Source of the DNA: Streptomyces violascens
GTDB lineage: Bacteria; Actinomycetota; Actinomycetes; Streptomycetales; Streptomycetaceae
Length of the DNA: 64,000 nt
Reading direction: 5' to 3'
Assembly: GCF_014649955.1 (NCBI RefSeq)
Contig: NZ_BMUA01000002.1
Span: 248,001-312,000, forward strand
A program made the position numbers and the translations under genes. Shown here in pieces: positions 16,019 to 25,728 of the stretch (positions are counted from its first letter, which is position 1; the number at the start of each line of letters is the position of its first letter). The notes under the pieces are model-generated. The model ran no database searches. It was not told the origin of the DNA and saw nothing but the letters and a program-made list of their open reading frames with translations.

Positions 16019-16975
16019 TCACGCGGTGGTGGCGGTGCTCCGGGCTTCCATCGCCTGCTGGTACAGCCGGCCCGCACGGTAGGAGGAGCGGACCAGCGGG
16101 CCCGACATCACACCGGAGAAGCCGATCTCGTCGGCCTCCTCCTTCAGCTCCACGAACTCCTGCGGCTTCACCCAGCGCTCGACGGGGTGGTGGCGCACGG
16201 AGGGGCGCAGGTACTGGGTGATCGTGATGAGTTCGCAACCCGCGTCGTGCAGGTGCTGCAGCGCCTCGCTGATCTCCTCGCGGGTCTCGCCCATGCCGAG
16301 GATCAGGTTCGACTTGGTGATCAGGCCGTAGTCGCGAGCCTTGGTGATCACGTCGAGGGAGCGCTCGTAACGGAAGCCGGGGCGGATCCGCTTGAAGATC
16401 CGCGGCACCGTCTCGACGTTGTGCGCGAAGACCTCCGGGCGGGAGGAGAAGACCTCTTCCAGCTGCTCGGGGACCGCGTTGAAGTCGGGGGCCAGGAGCT
16501 CGACCTTGGTGCGGCCCTCGGCGCGCTCCGCGGTCTGGGCGTGGATCTGGCGCACCGTCTCCGCGTACAGCCACGCGCCGCCGTCCGCCAGGTCGTCGCG
16601 GGCGACGCCGGTGATGGTGGCGTAATTCAGGTCCATCGTGACGACCGACTCGCCGACGCGGCGGGGCTCGTCACGGTCGAGCGCCTCGGGCTTGCCCGTG
16701 TCGATCTGGCAGAAGTCGCAGCGCCGGGTGCACTGGTCGCCGCCGATGAGGAAGGTCGCCTCGCGGTCCTCCCAGCACTCGAAGATGTTCGGACAGCCCG
16801 CCTCCTGGCAGACCGTGTGCAGCCCCTCGCTCTTCACCAGTTTCTGCAGCTGGTTGTACTCGGGGCCCATCTTCGCCCGGGTCTTGATCCACTCGGGCTT
16901 GCGCTCGATGGGGGTCTGGCTGTTCCGGACCTCCAGGCGCAGCATCTTGCGTCCGTCGGGTGCGACTGCGGACAC
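16019..16975 (-). CDS. lipA: Lipoyl synthase
   Basis: This radical-SAM enzyme inserts two sulfurs into octanoyl groups on lipoyl domains. The product has 318 residues. The auxiliary cluster cysteines are in [15 protein letters not shown], and the radical-SAM cluster motif CTRRCDFC follows in [17 protein letters not shown]. The conserved C-terminal region ends with [12 protein letters not shown], whose serine ligates the auxiliary cluster (RSSY). The start is GTG 16975 with GGGAG 6 bases upstream. It lies 135 bases downstream of lipB on the same strand, so the two form a lipoate module serving the E2 protein at 34.5-36.2 kb. Confidence 0.97.
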   Translation of the reverse strand: MSAVAPDGRKMLRLEVRNSQTPIERKPEWIKTRAKMGPEYNQLQKLVKSEGLHTVCQEAGCPNIFECWEDREATFLIGGDQCTRRCDFCQIDTGKPEALDRDEPRRVGESVVTMDLNYATITGVARDDLADGGAWLYAETVRQIHAQTAERAEGRTKVELLAPDFNAVPEQLEEVFSSRPEVFAHNVETVPRIFKRIRPGFRYERSLDVITKARDYGLITKSNLILGMGETREEISEALQHLHDAGCELITITQYLRPSVRHHPVERWVKPQEFVELKEEADEIGFSGVMSGPLVRSSYRAGRLYQQAMEARSTATTA

Positions 16976-17110
16976 GTCCGGCTCCCTGTGACTTCGATTC
17001 TTCGGCGAACCTAGGGTACGCCCGTTGTTTGCATAGGTGGGGTGCGGCTCCCGCCGGGGGTAACCCTGGGGGGGCTCTACCGCATTCCCTCGTCGCCCGG
17101 GGCTCCGCCC

Positions 17111-17908
17111 TTACGCGGAGGCCCGCTCGATCTCTCGCGGGGCCAGTTCCGCGTTCTCCAGGATGTCGCGCAGGTGCTTTTCGGCCACCGGGAGGACCTC
17201 CGCGATGGTCACCTCGCGGCCCAGTTCGTACGAGAGCGACGTCACACCCGCATCGCGGATCCCGCACGGCACGATCCGGTCGAACCAGGTGTTGTCCGGG
17301 TTCACGTTGAACGAGAACCCGTGCATCGTGACGCCCTTGGCGACGCGGATGCCGATGGCCGCCAGCTTGCGGTCCTCGCGGCGCTGGCCGGCGTTGGAGG
17401 GCGCGTACTCGGGGCCGTTGAGGCGGGCGTCGAACTCGTCGTCGTTCAGGCGCGGGTCGAAGTCGAGCGAGAGTCCGCCGAGCTTCGGGCGCTGCTCGAT
17501 GGGGTCGCCGAGCACCCAGACGCCGCTGCGGCCCTCGATCCGGGTGGTCGCCAGGCCGAAGTCGGCGGCGGTACGGATCAGGGCCTCTTCGAGGCGGCGT
17601 ACGTGCGCGACGACGTCCACCGGGCGGGGCAGCTTCTGGATCGGGTAGCCGACGAGCTGGCCCGGGCCGTGCCAGGTGATCTTGCCGCCGCGGTCGACGT
17701 CGATGACCGGAGTGCCGTCCAGGGGGCGCTCGCTGTCCTCGGTGCGCCGGCCCGCGGTGTAGACCGGGGGGTGCTCCAGAAGCAGGCAGGTGTCCGGAAT
17801 CTCGTCGGCGAACCGGGCCGCGTGCACCCGGCGCTGCTCGTCCCAGGCCTCCTGGTACTCGACCGCGTCCTCGCCGAACCCCAGCCGGACAAATCGCAGC
17901 TCGTTCAC
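17111..17908 (-). CDS. lipB: Lipoyl(octanoyl) transferase
   Basis: This enzyme moves octanoate from acyl carrier protein to lipoyl domains, the step before LipA. The 265-residue product has the LipB motifs [28 protein letters not shown], and [21 protein letters not shown] with the catalytic lysine, plus [14 protein letters not shown] with the catalytic cysteine. The start codon is GTG at 17908. It is divergent from the TPR-type regulator at 18153 across a 244-base gap. The 135-base gap to lipA holds no obvious gene. Confidence 0.97.
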   Translation of the reverse strand: MNELRFVRLGFGEDAVEYQEAWDEQRRVHAARFADEIPDTCLLLEHPPVYTAGRRTEDSERPLDGTPVIDVDRGGKITWHGPGQLVGYPIQKLPRPVDVVAHVRRLEEALIRTAADFGLATTRIEGRSGVWVLGDPIEQRPKLGGLSLDFDPRLNDDEFDARLNGPEYAPSNAGQRREDRKLAAIGIRVAKGVTMHGFSFNVNPDNTWFDRIVPCGIRDAGVTSLSYELGREVTIAEVLPVAEKHLRDILENAELAPREIERASA

Positions 17909-18152
17909 GCCAGCTCCCCTGTCGAACTTCTCGGATGCACTGCGGATGCAATGCGGTGCGCGCCCTCAATCACTGTACGACCGTGTTCGAGGGCCTCCGC
18001 ACGGCCCCCGGACCCGGGAAGAAACGGCACGTCACCACACGATCGGATGAATGCGGGGCGAAGGTGGCGGCACCGGCCGTATTGACCGCTAAATTCTCGC
18101 CGTTCCATGAGGGCTGCAAGATTGGCCCGGAAGGCAGGAGAACGCAGAGCTG

Positions 18153-19601
18153 ATGACGGAACGACCCTCGCAGCGCACCCCCAACCGCCAGCTCGCCGCA
18201 CTGATCGCAGAAGCCGGGTTCTCCAATGCCGGGCTGGCCCGCCGCGTTGACCAGCTCGGTCTGGAGCACGGCCTGGATCTGCGCTACGACAAGACCTCGG
18301 TGACGCGGTGGCTGCGCGGCCAGCAACCGCGCGGCACCACACCCGCGCTGATCGCCGAGGTGTTCACCCGGCGGCTCGGCCGACGGCTCTCCGCACAGGA
18401 CCTCGGGCTCGACGCCTGTGCGCCCGTGTACGCGGGCCTGGAGTTCGCGGCGACGCCCGAGGAGGCCGTCGACATCGTCAGCGGGCTCTGGCGCAAGGAC
18501 TCGGGCAGCCACGCCGAGCTCCGCAAGATCGCGTTCACCCCGGCGGGCCTGGTGGTCCCCAGCAGGGACTGGCTGATCGGGCGCGCGGACGACCGGGTGA
18601 GCCGCGGCGAGCCGAGCCCCCAGGGCAACGTGACCCGCATCCCGGTCCAGGGCCGCCCCTCGGTGCCCCGCCAGCGGACCACCGACCGCGGCCCCGGCCA
18701 GCGGGTGACCAGCGGGGACATCGCGGCGCTCCGCTCGGTCGGCGAGCTGTTCCGCACGCTGGACCACGCCTACGGCGGCGGGCACGCGCGGCAGGCCCTG
18801 GTGCGCTATCTGGAGCACGAGGCCGAGCCGATGCTGCGCGGCACGTACGGCGAGAACGTGGGACGCCGGCTGTTCGCGGCCGCGGCGGACCTGACCAGAC
18901 TCGCCGGCTGGACCTCGTACGACATCGCCGCGCACGGGCTCGCCCAGCGGTACTTCGTGCAGGCGCTGCGGCTGTCCCAGGCGGCGGGCGACCGGGCGTA
19001 CGGCTCGTACGTCCTTGTCACGATGAGCCGGCAGGCGGTCTATCTGGGGCACGGCCGCGAGGCGGTGCAGCTGGCCCGGGTCGCCCAGCAGGGCGTCGGG
19101 TCGGCGGCGCCGCCCGTCGTGCAGTCGCTCCTGAACGCGGTGGAGGCGCGCGGGCACGGCGTGCTCGGCGAGGTGCGGGCGTGCACCGCCTCGCTCGTGC
19201 GGGCCGAGCGGGCCCTGGAGAGCGCGCGGCCGGGGGACGACGTGCCGCACTGGGCCCGCTTCTTCGACGAGGCGCAGCTCGCGGACGAGTTCGGCCACTG
19301 CCACCGCGACCTCCAGCAGTACCGCGCGGCCGCCCAGCACGCCGAGCGCTCGCTGCAACTGCGCGCGCCCGGCTATGCCCGGTCCCGGCTGTTCTGCCGG
19401 GTCGTGCTCGCCACGGCCCGGCTCGGCCTCGGCGAGCTCGACCAGGCGTGCGCGCTGGGCGCGGAGGCGGCCCAGCAGGCCAGCGAGATGCGCTCGGTGC
19501 GCGCGGTCGAGTACGTACGCGACTTCGAGCGCCGCCTGGAGCCGTACCGGGACGCCGCCGCGGTGCGCAACTACCGGGACCGGGTGGCCGCGCTGGGGTG
19601 A
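18153..19601 (+). CDS. TPR-type transcriptional regulator, HTH N-terminus
   Basis: This 482-residue cytoplasmic protein starts with a lambda-repressor-like helix-turn-helix (residues 10-55: LAALIAEAGFSNAGLARRVD... SVTRWLRGQ). A helical C-terminal half (about 185-470) is built of TPR-like repeats. The architecture resembles Streptomyces developmental regulators such as NsdA-type proteins, but I cannot assign it to a named member. It is divergent from lipB. AGGAGA lies about 12 bases before the ATG. Confidence 0.75.
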   Translation: MTERPSQRTPNRQLAALIAEAGFSNAGLARRVDQLGLEHGLDLRYDKTSVTRWLRGQQPRGTTPALIAEVFTRRLGRRLSAQDLGLDACAPVYAGLEFAATPEEAVDIVSGLWRKDSGSHAELRKIAFTPAGLVVPSRDWLIGRADDRVSRGEPSPQGNVTRIPVQGRPSVPRQRTTDRGPGQRVTSGDIAALRSVGELFRTLDHAYGGGHARQALVRYLEHEAEPMLRGTYGENVGRRLFAAAADLTRLAGWTSYDIAAHGLAQRYFVQALRLSQAAGDRAYGSYVLVTMSRQAVYLGHGREAVQLARVAQQGVGSAAPPVVQSLLNAVEARGHGVLGEVRACTASLVRAERALESARPGDDVPHWARFFDEAQLADEFGHCHRDLQQYRAAAQHAERSLQLRAPGYARSRLFCRVVLATARLGLGELDQACALGAEAAQQASEMRSVRAVEYVRDFERRLEPYRDAAAVRNYRDRVAALG

Positions 19602-19613
19602 GGGCGGCGGGGG

Positions 19614-20930
19614 TCAGGCCGCCTTGCGGATCACCTCCGGGGCCGAGTGCCAGGACTGGACGCCCAGGTCGGCGAGGATCGCCTGGGCGGCGCGGCGGCC
19701 CGAGTAGAGGGCGCCCTGGACGGTGCTGGTGTCGCGGTGGTCGCCGCACACGTACAGGCCGGCGAGCAGCCGGACCGGGCGGCGCAGATCGTGTGGGGCG
19801 GGCATCGACGGCACGGCCTGCGGGGTGTGGTGCACGGCGAGCAGCTCCCAGCCGTCCGTGGACGTGGCGTACAGCCGCGCCAGTTGGCGGCGCACCGCAC
19901 GCTCCAGGTCGTCGGGCGGGGTGCCGAGCACGGTCGAGGTGATCAGCGCCCGGCCGCGCGGCGCCCGGCTCGGGTCGACCTCGCTCATCACCGAGCTGTA
20001 CGCCACCGGGCCGCTGCGGTCCGCGTCCAGGAGCAGCGCGGGGTCGGCCAGCGGGGAGTGCGGGGCGGCGTGGTGCAGCACGGTGAGCGGGTGGAACGCG
20101 GGGACCCTGAGGCCCGGCAGCAGTTCGGCGGCGGCCGGGGCGTCGGTGGCCAGGAGCAGCGAGCGGCAGCCGAGCACGCCGTGGTCGGCGGTGGTGACCG
20201 AGGTCGTGGCGACGGCCGTCACCTTCACGTCGGTACGCACCGTGCCGGGCGGCAGGGCCGCGGCGAGCAGTTCCGGCAGGGTGGCCGCGCCGCCCGCAGG
20301 AACGCACAGCCGGCCGCGTGCGAAGCCGCGCAGCGCGAGGTCGGCGCAGCGGCTCGACGTGGTCAGGTCCGGGTCGCAGAGCAGCGCGGAGAGCAGCGGG
20401 CGTACGAAGCCGTTCAGGGTGCGGGCGGGCAGGCCCCGGCCCGACAGGGCCTGGCCGATGGGGAGTTCGGGCCGGGCGACGATCCGCTCGACCGGGGTCG
20501 CGGCGAGCCTGGCGAGCGCCTTGCCGAGCCGGGCCTGGTCGAGTGCGCCCCCGAGCGGGGTGACCGTGCCCCGAGGGGCGCTCGCGCGGGCGCGCGCGGC
20601 GGCCAGTGCGCCCCTTGCGCTCCCTGTCGCGCCCGCGCGGTAGTGCCGGCCCTCGCTGTGCACGAGGACGCCGGGCGAGAACGGGCGCAGCGGCAGGTCC
20701 TCCAGGCCCGGAGTGCGGGTCAGTTCCGGGTACGAGGTCGAAAGCAGCTGGCCGATCCGGTCGAGGCGGAAGCCGTCGATCGTGGTGGTCGACATGCGGC
20801 CGCCCACGGACGGGGCCGCCTCCAGGACGCTGACCGTGACTCCCGCGCCGGTCAGCTGATGAGCCGCTGACAGGCCCGCGAGCCCGGCCCCCACGATGAG
20901 TACGTCCGCATGGTGTGCGGTGCTGAGCAC
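19614..20930 (-). CDS. FAD-dependent amine-oxidase-like oxidoreductase
   Basis: The 438-residue protein has the FAD-binding dinucleotide motif DVLIVGAGLAGLSAAHQL, followed by LEAAPSVGGRMSTTTIDGFRLD, the GGR..T region of flavin amine oxidases and protoporphyrinogen/phytoene-type enzymes. It ends with a second FAD contact, GLYVCGDHRDTSTVQGALYSGRRAA. The substrate is unknown. The start chosen is GTG 20930, with GGGAGGG about 5 bases upstream; the longer frame to 21041 lacks a ribosome-binding site. It converges on the TPR-type regulator with a 12-base gap. Confidence 0.85.
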   Translation of the reverse strand: MLSTAHHADVLIVGAGLAGLSAAHQLTGAGVTVSVLEAAPSVGGRMSTTTIDGFRLDRIGQLLSTSYPELTRTPGLEDLPLRPFSPGVLVHSEGRHYRAGATGSARGALAAARARASAPRGTVTPLGGALDQARLGKALARLAATPVERIVARPELPIGQALSGRGLPARTLNGFVRPLLSALLCDPDLTTSSRCADLALRGFARGRLCVPAGGAATLPELLAAALPPGTVRTDVKVTAVATTSVTTADHGVLGCRSLLLATDAPAAAELLPGLRVPAFHPLTVLHHAAPHSPLADPALLLDADRSGPVAYSSVMSEVDPSRAPRGRALITSTVLGTPPDDLERAVRRQLARLYATSTDGWELLAVHHTPQAVPSMPAPHDLRRPVRLLAGLYVCGDHRDTSTVQGALYSGRRAAQAILADLGVQSWHSAPEVIRKAA

Positions 20931-21329
20931 GTGGCCCTCCCCGGGGTAGGCGCGGTAGGTGGAGGCCTCATGCCCCCAACTGGCCCACGGAATGCGGCGG
21001 TTCGAGGAGAGAGTAGGTACGTTCTGGGTGGGCGGGCCCATGCGCGCGGGGGTGGGCGTTGGGGCATGGCGGGCGCACGGAGGCCCTCCCGGGGTGGGCG
21101 GGGGAGGGGTTTCCTTCGCGAGGGTGGCTTCCTGGGGCTGCGCCCCAGACCCCGGCGGGTGGGGTGGGGAGTGCGGCTGCGGACCGTGGCCGGCTGGTCG
21201 AGCAGTTCCCCGCGACCCTGAACCGGTGTTCGGCCTCGGGTCGTGGGTGGTTGCTCGCGCAGTTCCCCGCGCCCCTGGCAGGGCTGGTCCTGCCAGGGCC
21301 GAGCATCTTCAGCCCGTCATGGGGGTCCC
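20931..21329. repeat. Intergenic region with two short dispersed-repeat units
   Basis: No gene is visible in these 399 bases. Two related units occur: GAGCAGTTCCCCGCGACCCTG (about 21199-21219, quoted in part) and GCGCAGTTCCCCGCGCCCCT (about 21256-21275). They belong to the GGGGCGCGGGGAACTGCGC-type motif common at Streptomyces gene ends and share its core with the repeats near 1655 and 7736. Promoters for the FAD enzyme should lie just above 20930. Confidence 0.5.
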
Positions 21330-22220
21330 CTACCCCGCTGCCGCCCCAATCGCCCCCTCCACGCTCGGGAACGCGAACCTGAACCCCGCCGAGAGCAGCC
21401 GCGCCGGCAGGACGCGCTGGCTGGACAGGGCGTCCGACGCCGCCTCGCCCACCGCGAGCCGCATCGCCGCCGCCGGGACGGGGAGGAGGGCCGGGCGGTG
21501 CAGGGCCCGGGACATCGCCGCCGTCACCTCCCGGTTCGTCACCGGCTCCGGGGCGGTCAGGTTCACCGGGCCGGACAGTTCCTCCGTGTCGACCAGGAAC
21601 CGCAGCGCCGCCACCTCGTCGTGCAGCGCGATGAACGACCAGTACTGGCGCCCGCTCCCGAGTCGGCCCCCCAGTCCCGCCCGGAACAGCGGGAACAGCT
21701 TCGCCCAGGCCCCGCCGTCACGGGCCACCACCAGACCCGTACGGGCGAACACCGTCCGGATGCCCGCCTCCTGGGCCGCGGCCGCCGCCTCCTCCCACTC
21801 CACGCACACCCGTGAGAGGAACCCGTCGCCCGGCGGCGCCGACTCGTCCACCGGACGGCCGCCCGTGTCGCCGTAGTAGCCGATGGCCGACCCGCTGACC
21901 AGCACCCTGGGCGGGGTGTCGAGCGAGGCCAGCGCCTCGGCGACCGCCGCCGTGCCGAGCACCCTGCTGTCCCGGATCTCCTTCTTGTACGCGGCCGTCC
22001 AGCGGTGGTCGGCCACCCCCGCCCCGGCCAGATGCACCACCGCCTCGCATCCCGCCAGGCCCGCCGTGTCCACGTACTGGCGCGCCGGATCCCACTCGAC
22101 CTCGTCCGGCCCCTCGGCCTCGCGCCGTACGAGGCGCAGCACCTCGTGCCCGTCCGCCCGCAGCGAGCGCACCAGCTCCGCACCGATCAGTCCCGTCGAA
22201 CCCGTCACCGCGATCTTCAT
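21330..22220 (-). CDS. TIGR01777-type NAD-dependent epimerase/dehydratase
   Basis: The 296-residue protein of the extended short-chain dehydrogenase class begins MKIAVTGSTGLIGAELVRSL, a GxxGxxG nucleotide site. It carries VVHLAGAGVADHRW and the active-site region SGSAIGYYGDTG, with YYGD typical of the TIGR01777 (DUF1731) group. The C-terminal DUF1731 part includes LSSQRVLPARLLSAGFRFAFP. Substrates of this group are not established. ATG 22220 was chosen because GAGGA lies about 10 bases upstream of it, but only 1 base from an in-frame ATG at 22229. Confidence 0.88.
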   Translation of the reverse strand: MKIAVTGSTGLIGAELVRSLRADGHEVLRLVRREAEGPDEVEWDPARQYVDTAGLAGCEAVVHLAGAGVADHRWTAAYKKEIRDSRVLGTAAVAEALASLDTPPRVLVSGSAIGYYGDTGGRPVDESAPPGDGFLSRVCVEWEEAAAAAQEAGIRTVFARTGLVVARDGGAWAKLFPLFRAGLGGRLGSGRQYWSFIALHDEVAALRFLVDTEELSGPVNLTAPEPVTNREVTAAMSRALHRPALLPVPAAAMRLAVGEAASDALSSQRVLPARLLSAGFRFAFPSVEGAIGAAAG

Positions 22221-22265
22221 GGATCCCATCCTCGCGCTCCACGGCCCGCATGGCACAGTGGCCGC

Positions 22266-22790
22266 ATGCCCGAGTCGTACACCAAGGCCAGTACTTCTCC
22301 TCCTCTGCTCATACGCACCGCCCAGCGCCCCGACGGCGAGCCGCTGGGCGCGCTCAGCCGGGCCGCCTGGTCCCCGCTGCACTCCGTTCAGCCGCGTCCG
22401 ACGCCTCCGTACGAGCCCTTCTTCGACGAGCGGCACGAGCCTTCGGACTACCTCGTCGCGGAGACGGGCGGCCAGGTCGTCGGGTTCATCCGGCTGGTTT
22501 CGGCCACCCCGCTCGCCTGCAACCGGCACGTCCGGCAGATCCAGGGGCTCGAAGTCGCCGAAGCCGCGCGTGGCCGGGGCGTCGCGCGAGCCCTTCTGCG
22601 CGCCGCCTGCGAGGCCGCACGCCGTCAGGGCGCCACCCGCATCACCCTGCGCGTCCTCGGCCACAACGCCCCGGCCCGCGCCCTGTACGAGGCGGAGGGC
22701 TTCGCCGTGGAAGGCGTACTGCCCGGCGAGTTCCTCCTCGAAGGCGCGTACGTGGACGACGTCCTCATGGGACGTGCCCTGACCGCCTGA
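22266..22790 (+). CDS. GNAT-family N-acetyltransferase
   Basis: The 174-residue protein has the GNAT fold. The acetyl-CoA-binding motif A is IQGLEVAEAARGRGVARALLRAA, containing R-G-x-G-V-A, and motif B is LRVLGHNAPARALYEAEGFAVEG. RimI/RimJ-like enzymes share the ARALYEAEGF segment, but the acceptor here is not known. It is divergent from the epimerase across 45 bases and 29 bases upstream of the M20 hydrolase, with which it may be co-transcribed. Confidence 0.88.
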   Translation: MPESYTKASTSPPLLIRTAQRPDGEPLGALSRAAWSPLHSVQPRPTPPYEPFFDERHEPSDYLVAETGGQVVGFIRLVSATPLACNRHVRQIQGLEVAEAARGRGVARALLRAACEAARRQGATRITLRVLGHNAPARALYEAEGFAVEGVLPGEFLLEGAYVDDVLMGRALTA

Positions 22791-22819
22791 CCGCCGATCC
22801 CTCCCCGAAAGGCAGGCCC

Positions 22820-24094
22820 GTGTCACACCCCCGCCCCTCGAACAACGCCGCCAAGGCCGCCGCCGACGCCGCCGGTATCGCCCTGCGCGGGCTCGACGCC
22901 GTCCGCGCCGACCTCGCCGCCGTCTACCGCGATCTGCACGCGCACCCCGAGCTGTCCTTCGCCGAGCACCGCACCGCCGCCGAAATAGCCGACCGGGCAA
23001 GGGAGTTCGGGTGCGAGGTGACGACCGGGGTCGGGCGCACCGGGGTCGTCGCGGTCCTGCGGAACGGGCCCGGGCCCACCGTGCTGCTCCGGGCCGACTT
23101 CGACGCGCTGCCGGTCGGCGAGCGGACCGGTCTCGACTACGCCTCCACCGTCGAGGGGGTCATGCACGCCTGCGGGCACGACATGCACGTGACCTGCCTG
23201 CTCGGCGCGCTCAAGCTGCTCGCCGACTCCCGCTCGCTGTGGAGCGGCACCGTGCTCGGCGTGTTCCAGCCCGCCGAGGAGATCGCGCAGGGCGCGCGGG
23301 CCATGCTCGACGACGGGCTCTACGAGCGGTTCGGGACGCCCGACGTCGTGCTCGGCCAGCACGTGGGCCCCTTCCCGGCCGGGCTGGTCGGCGCGCACGC
23401 GGGCCCCGCCTTCGCCGCCACCGACGGGCTCAAGGTCGTCATGTACGGCAAGGGGGCGCACGGTTCGCGACCCGAGGCGTCCGTCGACCCGGTGGTGATG
23501 GCCGCCTCGACCGTGCTGCGGCTCCAGACGATCGTCTCGCGCGAGATCCCGGGCGGCGAGACGGCCGTCGTCACCGTCGGCGCGCTGAACGCCGGGACCA
23601 AGGACAACATCATCCCGGACGAGGCCGAGCTGCAGATCAACATCCGGACGTACAAGGAGAACGTGCGGACCAGGGTCCTTGCCGCCGTCGAGCGGATCGT
23701 GCGGGGCGAGGCCGCCGTCGCCGGGGCCGACCGCGAGCCCGACATCACCGGGATCGACTCCTTCCCGGTACTCGTCAACGACGCCGAAGCGGTGGCGCGG
23801 ACGATGGCGGCCGTCGGCGCGGTCATCGGCGACGACAAGGTGCTCGACCCGGGTCCCGTGACGGGCAGCGAGGACGTCGGCCTGTTCGGTACGGAGGCCC
23901 GAGTGCCGGTCTGCTACTGGCTGTTCGGGGGCGCGGACGCCGAGGCGTACGGCGCCGCTTTCGCCGCGGGCACCGTGGACCAGGACATCCCCTCCAACCA
24001 CTCGCCCTTCTTCGCCCCGCTGGTCGAACCCACCCTGACCACCGGCGTCACGGCCCTGACGACCGCGGCGCTGGCCTGGCTCGACCTCCGCTGA
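22820..24094 (+). CDS. M20-family amidohydrolase
   Basis: The 424-residue protein is an M20D-type metallopeptidase/amidohydrolase (hippurate hydrolase and N-acyl-amino-acid deacylase group). Metal-ligand motifs are LLRADFDALPV (Asp), MHACGHDMH (Cys/His/Asp) and FQPAEEIAQGARAMLDDGL with the catalytic Glu-Glu pair. A dimerisation domain follows (KGAHGSRPEASVDPVVM, with its conserved His), and the closing ligand is in NHSPFFAP. The start GTG 22820 has AAAGG 8-10 bases upstream. No signal peptide is evident, so it is probably cytoplasmic. It converges with the TetR gene, with 6 bases between stops. Confidence 0.92.
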   Translation: MSHPRPSNNAAKAAADAAGIALRGLDAVRADLAAVYRDLHAHPELSFAEHRTAAEIADRAREFGCEVTTGVGRTGVVAVLRNGPGPTVLLRADFDALPVGERTGLDYASTVEGVMHACGHDMHVTCLLGALKLLADSRSLWSGTVLGVFQPAEEIAQGARAMLDDGLYERFGTPDVVLGQHVGPFPAGLVGAHAGPAFAATDGLKVVMYGKGAHGSRPEASVDPVVMAASTVLRLQTIVSREIPGGETAVVTVGALNAGTKDNIIPDEAELQINIRTYKENVRTRVLAAVERIVRGEAAVAGADREPDITGIDSFPVLVNDAEAVARTMAAVGAVIGDDKVLDPGPVTGSEDVGLFGTEARVPVCYWLFGGADAEAYGAAFAAGTVDQDIPSNHSPFFAPLVEPTLTTGVTALTTAALAWLDLR

Positions 24095-24100
24095 ACGGGC

Positions 24101-24751
24101 TCAGTGGCCCAACAGCCGCATCCCGCCCGTGAGTTCGCGCAGGCAGCGCACCGCGAGCTCGGCGGGGGAGCCCGGGCCCGTGGCCGGGGCGTCGGTTGCG
24201 GACCACGCCTCAAGGGCCACCCGGATCGCGTCCGTGGCCGCGGCCGCCGCGAGCCGTACCTCCAGGGCGTCGGCCCCCGGCCCCGCCAGGCGGGCCAGCA
24301 CGGGCAGCAGGCGCTCCTCGGAGTCCTGGTTCACGCGGTACCAGACCGCGCGCAGCGCCGCGTCGTGCTCGGCCGCGCGCAGGAGCCCCCGGGTCCACCG
24401 GAACTGCTCGGCGGCGTGCGCGTCCGGCACCGCGAGGGCCTCCCGGACGGCGACCTCCAGGGTCTTCGCGAGGGAGCCGGGCTCGGCCGCTTCGAGCAGC
24501 GCCCGCCAGCGCTCGGCGCCGCCCGAGAGCAGCGGGCCGACCGCGTCCTGCTTGGAGCGGAAGTAGCGGTAGAAGGTGCGCAGCGCGACCCCGGCGTGCC
24601 GGGCGATGGCCTCGGCGGTGGTGCCGTCGGGCCCGTGCTCGGCGAAGAGCGCGGCCGCGGCGCGGGCGATGTCGAGCTGGGTCGCGGCCTTGCGGCGCTC
24701 GGTGAGCGAGGTCTTGGGCGGGGGGCCGGGCTGGGGTACGGGCTGGGTCAC
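24101..24751 (-). CDS. TetR/AcrR-family transcriptional regulator
   Basis: This is a 216-residue one-component repressor. The N-terminal helix-turn-helix reads DIARAAAALFAEHGPDGTTAEAIARHAGVALRTFYRYFRSK, cited here as the family pattern over residues 28-68. The C-terminal ligand domain is divergent. The start is taken as GTG 24751 (MTQPVPQPG); a TTG-like longer form to 24787 is possible but would extend into the intergenic operator. It is divergent from the SDR gene at 24888, and two palindromes lie between them. Confidence 0.88.
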   Translation of the reverse strand: MTQPVPQPGPPPKTSLTERRKAATQLDIARAAAALFAEHGPDGTTAEAIARHAGVALRTFYRYFRSKQDAVGPLLSGGAERWRALLEAAEPGSLAKTLEVAVREALAVPDAHAAEQFRWTRGLLRAAEHDAALRAVWYRVNQDSEERLLPVLARLAGPGADALEVRLAAAAATDAIRVALEAWSATDAPATGPGSPAELAVRCLRELTGGMRLLGH

Positions 24752-24799
24752 TTCGCAAGCGTACGCCCGGAGCCTCCGTATCTGCATGGATTGACTTCA

Positions 24800-24841
24800 T
24801 GGCAAAACGTGCCACCAAGGCGTACGGTGGAAATATCCACC
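24800..24841. promoter_or_regulatory. Two palindromes between divergent TetR and SDR genes
   Basis: The region has TGGCA-n5-TGCCA (24800-24814) and the perfect GGTGGA-n4-TCCACC (24826-24841). Both fall in the 136-base space between the divergent regulator and dehydrogenase, the standard place for a TetR operator. Confidence 0.5.
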
Positions 24842-24887
24842 GGGAGCCTCCCACCGGCTCCCCCTGCGTCGAGAAAGCTGGACCGCG

Positions 24888-25691
24888 ATGAGCGTGAACA
24901 CCGTCACCGACCGCTACGAAGGACGCCGCGCCCTTGTCACGGGCGGTGGCTCCGGCATCGGGCAGGCCACCGTCCTTCGCCTGCTCGCCGAGGGCGGCCA
25001 CGTCGTCGCCGCGGACGTCAGCGAGGCCGGTCTGAAGGACACCGCCGAGAAGGCGGGCGCCGCCCTCGGCCGGCTCACCACCCTGGTCGTCGACATAGCC
25101 GACGAGGACTCGGTGCGCGAGGCCGTCGCCGCCGCGGTCTCCGCGCTCGGCGGCCTGGACGTCCTGGTCAACGCGGCCGGCATCCTGCGCTCCTCGCACA
25201 CCCACGAGACGAGCCTGGCCGACTTCAACAAGGTCGTCGCGGTCAACCTGACCGGCACCTTCCTCATGATCCGCGAGGCGATCCCGGCGCTGCTCGAAGG
25301 CAACGGCGCGGCCGTCGTCAACTTCAGCTCGACCTCGGCGATGTTCGCCCACCCCTACATGGCGGCGTACGCGGCCAGCAAGGGCGGCATCCAGTCGATG
25401 ACGCACGCGCTCGCCGCCGAGTACGGCAAGCAGGGCATCCGGTTCACCGCCGTACAGCCCGGCTCGATCTCCTCCGGCATGACCGACGGAACCGGCGCCT
25501 CCAGGGCGAGCGTGGGCCCCGGCCTGCCCGCCGACGCCGACATGTCGCTCTTCATGAAGCTCGCCCCGGCCATCGGCCAGGGCTTCGCGGGCCCCGAGAC
25601 GGTGGCCTCCGTGGTCGCGATGCTGGCCAGCGACGACGGCCGCTTCATCACCGGCACCGAGATCCGCATCGACGGCGGAACGCACTACTGA
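24888..25691 (+). CDS. Short-chain dehydrogenase/reductase
   Basis: The 267-residue classical SDR has the cofactor motif ALVTGGGSGIGQAT near the N-terminus, DVLVNAAGIL (NNAG equivalent), a catalytic serine in NFSSTSAM and the catalytic YAASK (Tyr/Lys) in MAAYAASKGGIQSM. The C-terminus EIRIDGGTHY is family-typical. An acidic residue after the second strand (AADVSEAG) suggests NAD preference. It is probably the regulated target of the divergent TetR protein. The substrate is unknown. Confidence 0.92.
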   Translation: MSVNTVTDRYEGRRALVTGGGSGIGQATVLRLLAEGGHVVAADVSEAGLKDTAEKAGAALGRLTTLVVDIADEDSVREAVAAAVSALGGLDVLVNAAGILRSSHTHETSLADFNKVVAVNLTGTFLMIREAIPALLEGNGAAVVNFSSTSAMFAHPYMAAYAASKGGIQSMTHALAAEYGKQGIRFTAVQPGSISSGMTDGTGASRASVGPGLPADADMSLFMKLAPAIGQGFAGPETVASVVAMLASDDGRFITGTEIRIDGGTHY

Positions 25692-25728
25692 GCCGACAAG
25701 GCCCCGAGGCCTCGCCGGCCCGCTCTGC

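Noticed and set aside
20931..21329. Several frames of 70-110 codons in the gap before the epimerase gene
   Set aside because: They lack ribosome-binding sites and protein-like composition and overlap dispersed-repeat sequence.
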